Shown in pieces: positions 5,947 to 8,232 of a DNA stretch of 8,232 nt (its first letter is position 1; each line of letters opens with the position of its first letter). Location of the stretch: positions 1 through 8,232 of the forward strand of contig JAGQQT010000159.1 of the NCBI GenBank assembly GCA_020426065.1, given 5' to 3'. A program made the translations under genes and the position numbers. The DNA comes from Planctomycetaceae bacterium (GTDB lineage: Bacteria; Planctomycetota; Planctomycetia; Planctomycetales; Planctomycetaceae). The notes under the pieces were generated by a model that did no database searches, was not told where the DNA came from, and saw only the letters and a list, made by a program, of their open reading frames with translations.

Positions 5947-5995
5947 GCAGGTTCTGATGCTCACCTTTCGGTTGAGCGTTCAGCTCTGGACCTGC
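5947..5995 (+). promoter_or_regulatory. Structured element in the leader of the ABC transporter operon
   Basis: GCAGGTTC (5947-5954) pairs with GGACCTGC (5988-5995) with one wobble. It encloses a second hairpin, GCTCACC (5959-5965) with GGTTGAGC (5970-5977), which has one bulged T and loop TTTC. The fold matches no riboswitch class I can name. The remaining leader (5996-6142) holds no gene and no clear promoter. Confidence 0.4.
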
Positions 5996-6142
5996 GGGCC
6001 AGCCGTGATGACATGGCCAATGCCCGCTGTCTGCCCTGGGGATTTCAATACGTATCTGACAGGAACGGTCTTTTCTGCCGGGTCCTGATTTTTCTTCTGG
6101 CGATTTTCTATCAGTTTATTTTTTGACAGGCGAACCTGAGTT

Positions 6143-6991
<849 letters not shown>

Positions 6992-6999
6992 CGCTCCCC

Positions 7000-7025
7000 T
7001 GCCTCGGATCAACAATCCTGAGGCA
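7000..7025 (+). promoter_or_regulatory. Hairpin between ATPase and permease genes
   Basis: TGCCTC-GGAT (7000-7009) pairs with ATCC-T-GAGGCA (7015-7025) around loop CAACA: ten pairs, one bulged T. Pyrimidine-rich sequence with runs of five T follows, but only after ten more bases, so it is at best a leaky terminator or a transcript-stabilising structure that could set the ATPase to permease ratio. Confidence 0.45.
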
Positions 7026-7078
7026 ACTCCTGGTTTTTCTTTCTCTCTTTTTGATTCCTTAGCGGAGAATGGATAACA

Positions 7079-8232
7079 ATGTCCTTCGACGTTGTCGGCT
7101 TCGATTTCCTGGATGGCCTCATCCACTTCCTGAAAGTGTTTGGGGGGATTGCGGCAATCGCACTGATTGCTTCTTTTATCCTCTCACTCGTGACTTACGG
7201 CGGTCGGGGGTTTGGCCTGTTTTTCAAAACACTGTATGAGGCCGTGGTCGACTTTGCCCGCACCTCGCCCCGTCGGGTCCTGGCACTGGCTTATCACACC
7301 TGGCTGGAAGCGACCCGCAAAAAAGCACTGTTCGTGTTTGTGGTCTTTGCCATCCTGATCATGTTTGCCGGATGGTTCCTGCGAGATTCTGTGTCGCAAC
7401 CCGATCAACAACTCAAAGTCTACGTCAAATTCGTGCTGACTGCCGTAACCTGGCTGACTTTGCCCGTCATTCTCCTGCTCTCCTGCTGGGGCATCCCGAC
7501 GGATATCAAAAACCGCTCCCTGCATACGATTGTCACCAAGCCGGTCCGCCGACATGAAATTGTACTTGGCCGCTTTCTGGGCTTTAGTGCCGTCGGAACC
7601 TTCGTCCTGCTGATCATGGGTGTGATTGGTTATTTCTGGACCGTCTACCAGATGCCTAAAGCAGCTCAGGCAGAACTGGTCGGCCGGGTTCCTGTCTACG
7701 GAGACATGACTTACTCCAACCGGGTTGGATTGCGTCCCACAACTACTGATGCAGAATCTGCCGGAGTGAATGTCGGAGATGTATGGGCCTACCGGAGTTA
7801 CATCGAAGGGGGCACGAAGGCCAAGACCTTTTACGACTTCAAAGGGATTGATGTTGGCACGCTGCGTAAGCAGGGAACCGTACGGATCGAATACAACTTT
7901 GAAGCATTTCGAACCCACAAAGGAGATATGGACAAACGGCTGGTTTGCCAGCTGACCATCGTCAACAATACCAATGGCCTGCGAGTCCCGCTCAATCCGT
8001 TTGAGGTGAATGAATTCAGTAACAAGGCTGCAGATAAAACAGTGATTCTGGGCCTGACCGAAGAAGGGGAACCGACTGACTCCTACACTTATCAGGAAGA
8101 GGGAACCAGTGAATTCAACGAAGTGAAAATCTTTGACGAACTGCTGGAGGGGGGCGATATCACAATCGAAGTCGCCTGTCTGGACGATGGCCAGTTCCTG
8201 GGAATGGCACGTTCCGACCTGTTTCTCCGTAT
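7079..8232 (+). CDS. ABC-2 type transporter permease (partial, runs off the window)
   Basis: 384 codons are visible, with no stop before the window ends. It should be the membrane partner of the ATPase upstream. Hydrophobic segments appear at about residues 20-40, 83-101, 116-137 and 168-188. The block [20 protein letters not shown] (139-158) between the third and fourth segments, where permease genes of the ABC-2/NosY-like group usually read like EI..GT...LL.KPV.R, supports the assignment and the ATPase contact. After the fourth segment (from about 190) a large hydrophilic, beta-rich region of at least 190 residues follows and is expected outside the membrane. More membrane segments probably lie beyond the edge. 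GGAG (7064-7067) is the likely ribosome-binding site, 11 bases before the ATG. Substrate unknown. Confidence 0.88.
   Translation, partial: MSFDVVGFDFLDGLIHFLKVFGGIAAIALIASFILSLVTYGGRGFGLFFKTLYEAVVDFARTSPRRVLALAYHTWLEATRKKALFVFVVFAILIMFAGWFLRDSVSQPDQQLKVYVKFVLTAVTWLTLPVILLLSCWGIPTDIKNRSLHTIVTKPVRRHEIVLGRFLGFSAVGTFVLLIMGVIGYFWTVYQMPKAAQAELVGRVPVYGDMTYSNRVGLRPTTTDAESAGVNVGDVWAYRSYIEGGTKAKTFYDFKGIDVGTLRKQGTVRIEYNFEAFRTHKGDMDKRLVCQLTIVNNTNGLRVPLNPFEVNEFSNKAADKTVILGLTEEGEPTDSYTYQEEGTSEFNEVKIFDELLEGGDITIEVACLDDGQFLGMARSDLFLR

Noticed and set aside
6123..6128. TTGACA as a -35 box for the ABC ATPase gene
   Set aside because: The start codon is only 14 bases downstream, leaving no room for a -10 box and leader. 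No TATAAT-like box is correctly spaced.
7184..7918. 244-codon minus-strand frame opposite the permease gene
   Set aside because: It is antisense to a clear ABC permease coding region, with a Gln/His/Asp-rich composition typical of a shadow frame and no recognisable domain.

Overview
The window looks like chromosomal DNA from a planctomycete, probably Planctomycetaceae (Gimesia/Rubinisphaera-like). Two of its proteins match families I recall as restricted to, or typical of, Planctomycetes and Verrucomicrobia: a TIGR03009-type secreted protein, and a TIGR04138 (Minf_1886-like) small protein. G+C is moderate, ribosome-binding sites are often weak, and all convincing genes are on the + strand. 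This assignment rests on recalled family features, not on a search.

Layout. (1) 1-1636: a lone fabZ-type 3-hydroxyacyl-ACP dehydratase gene with a plausible promoter, then a membrane-anchored or secreted coiled-coil protein, closed by a strong Rho-independent terminator. (2) 1827-3456: a complete, previously unlabelled retron. It has a promoter, a non-coding RNA of about 170 nt with typical msr/msd architecture, and a 444-residue retron-type reverse transcriptase carrying the NAxxH, YxDD and VTG hallmarks. No recognisable effector gene is attached. (3) 3457-4702: a leader with hairpins, a secreted TIGR03009-type protein and a terminator. (4) 4824-5913: a TIGR04138-type protein followed after 49 nt by a single-pass membrane protein, probably co-transcribed, then a terminator. 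(5) 5914-8232: a long structured leader, then an ABC-2 type exporter operon with an ATPase gene and a permease gene that runs off the window.

The retron is the main discovery. An outer inverted repeat (a1/a2, 13 perfect base pairs plus extensions) brackets two GC-rich msr hairpins and a 19-bp, nearly perfect msd hairpin. The conserved branching guanosine context (AGC) lies directly after the extended a1 duplex. The predicted transcription start coincides with the first base of a1. The predicted product is an msDNA of about 60 nt joined 2'-5' to G1888. The neighbouring genes look like ordinary planctomycete genes, so either the retron works without an adjacent effector, or its toxin function lies in the RT N-terminal extension, a small overlapping ORF, or elsewhere in the genome.
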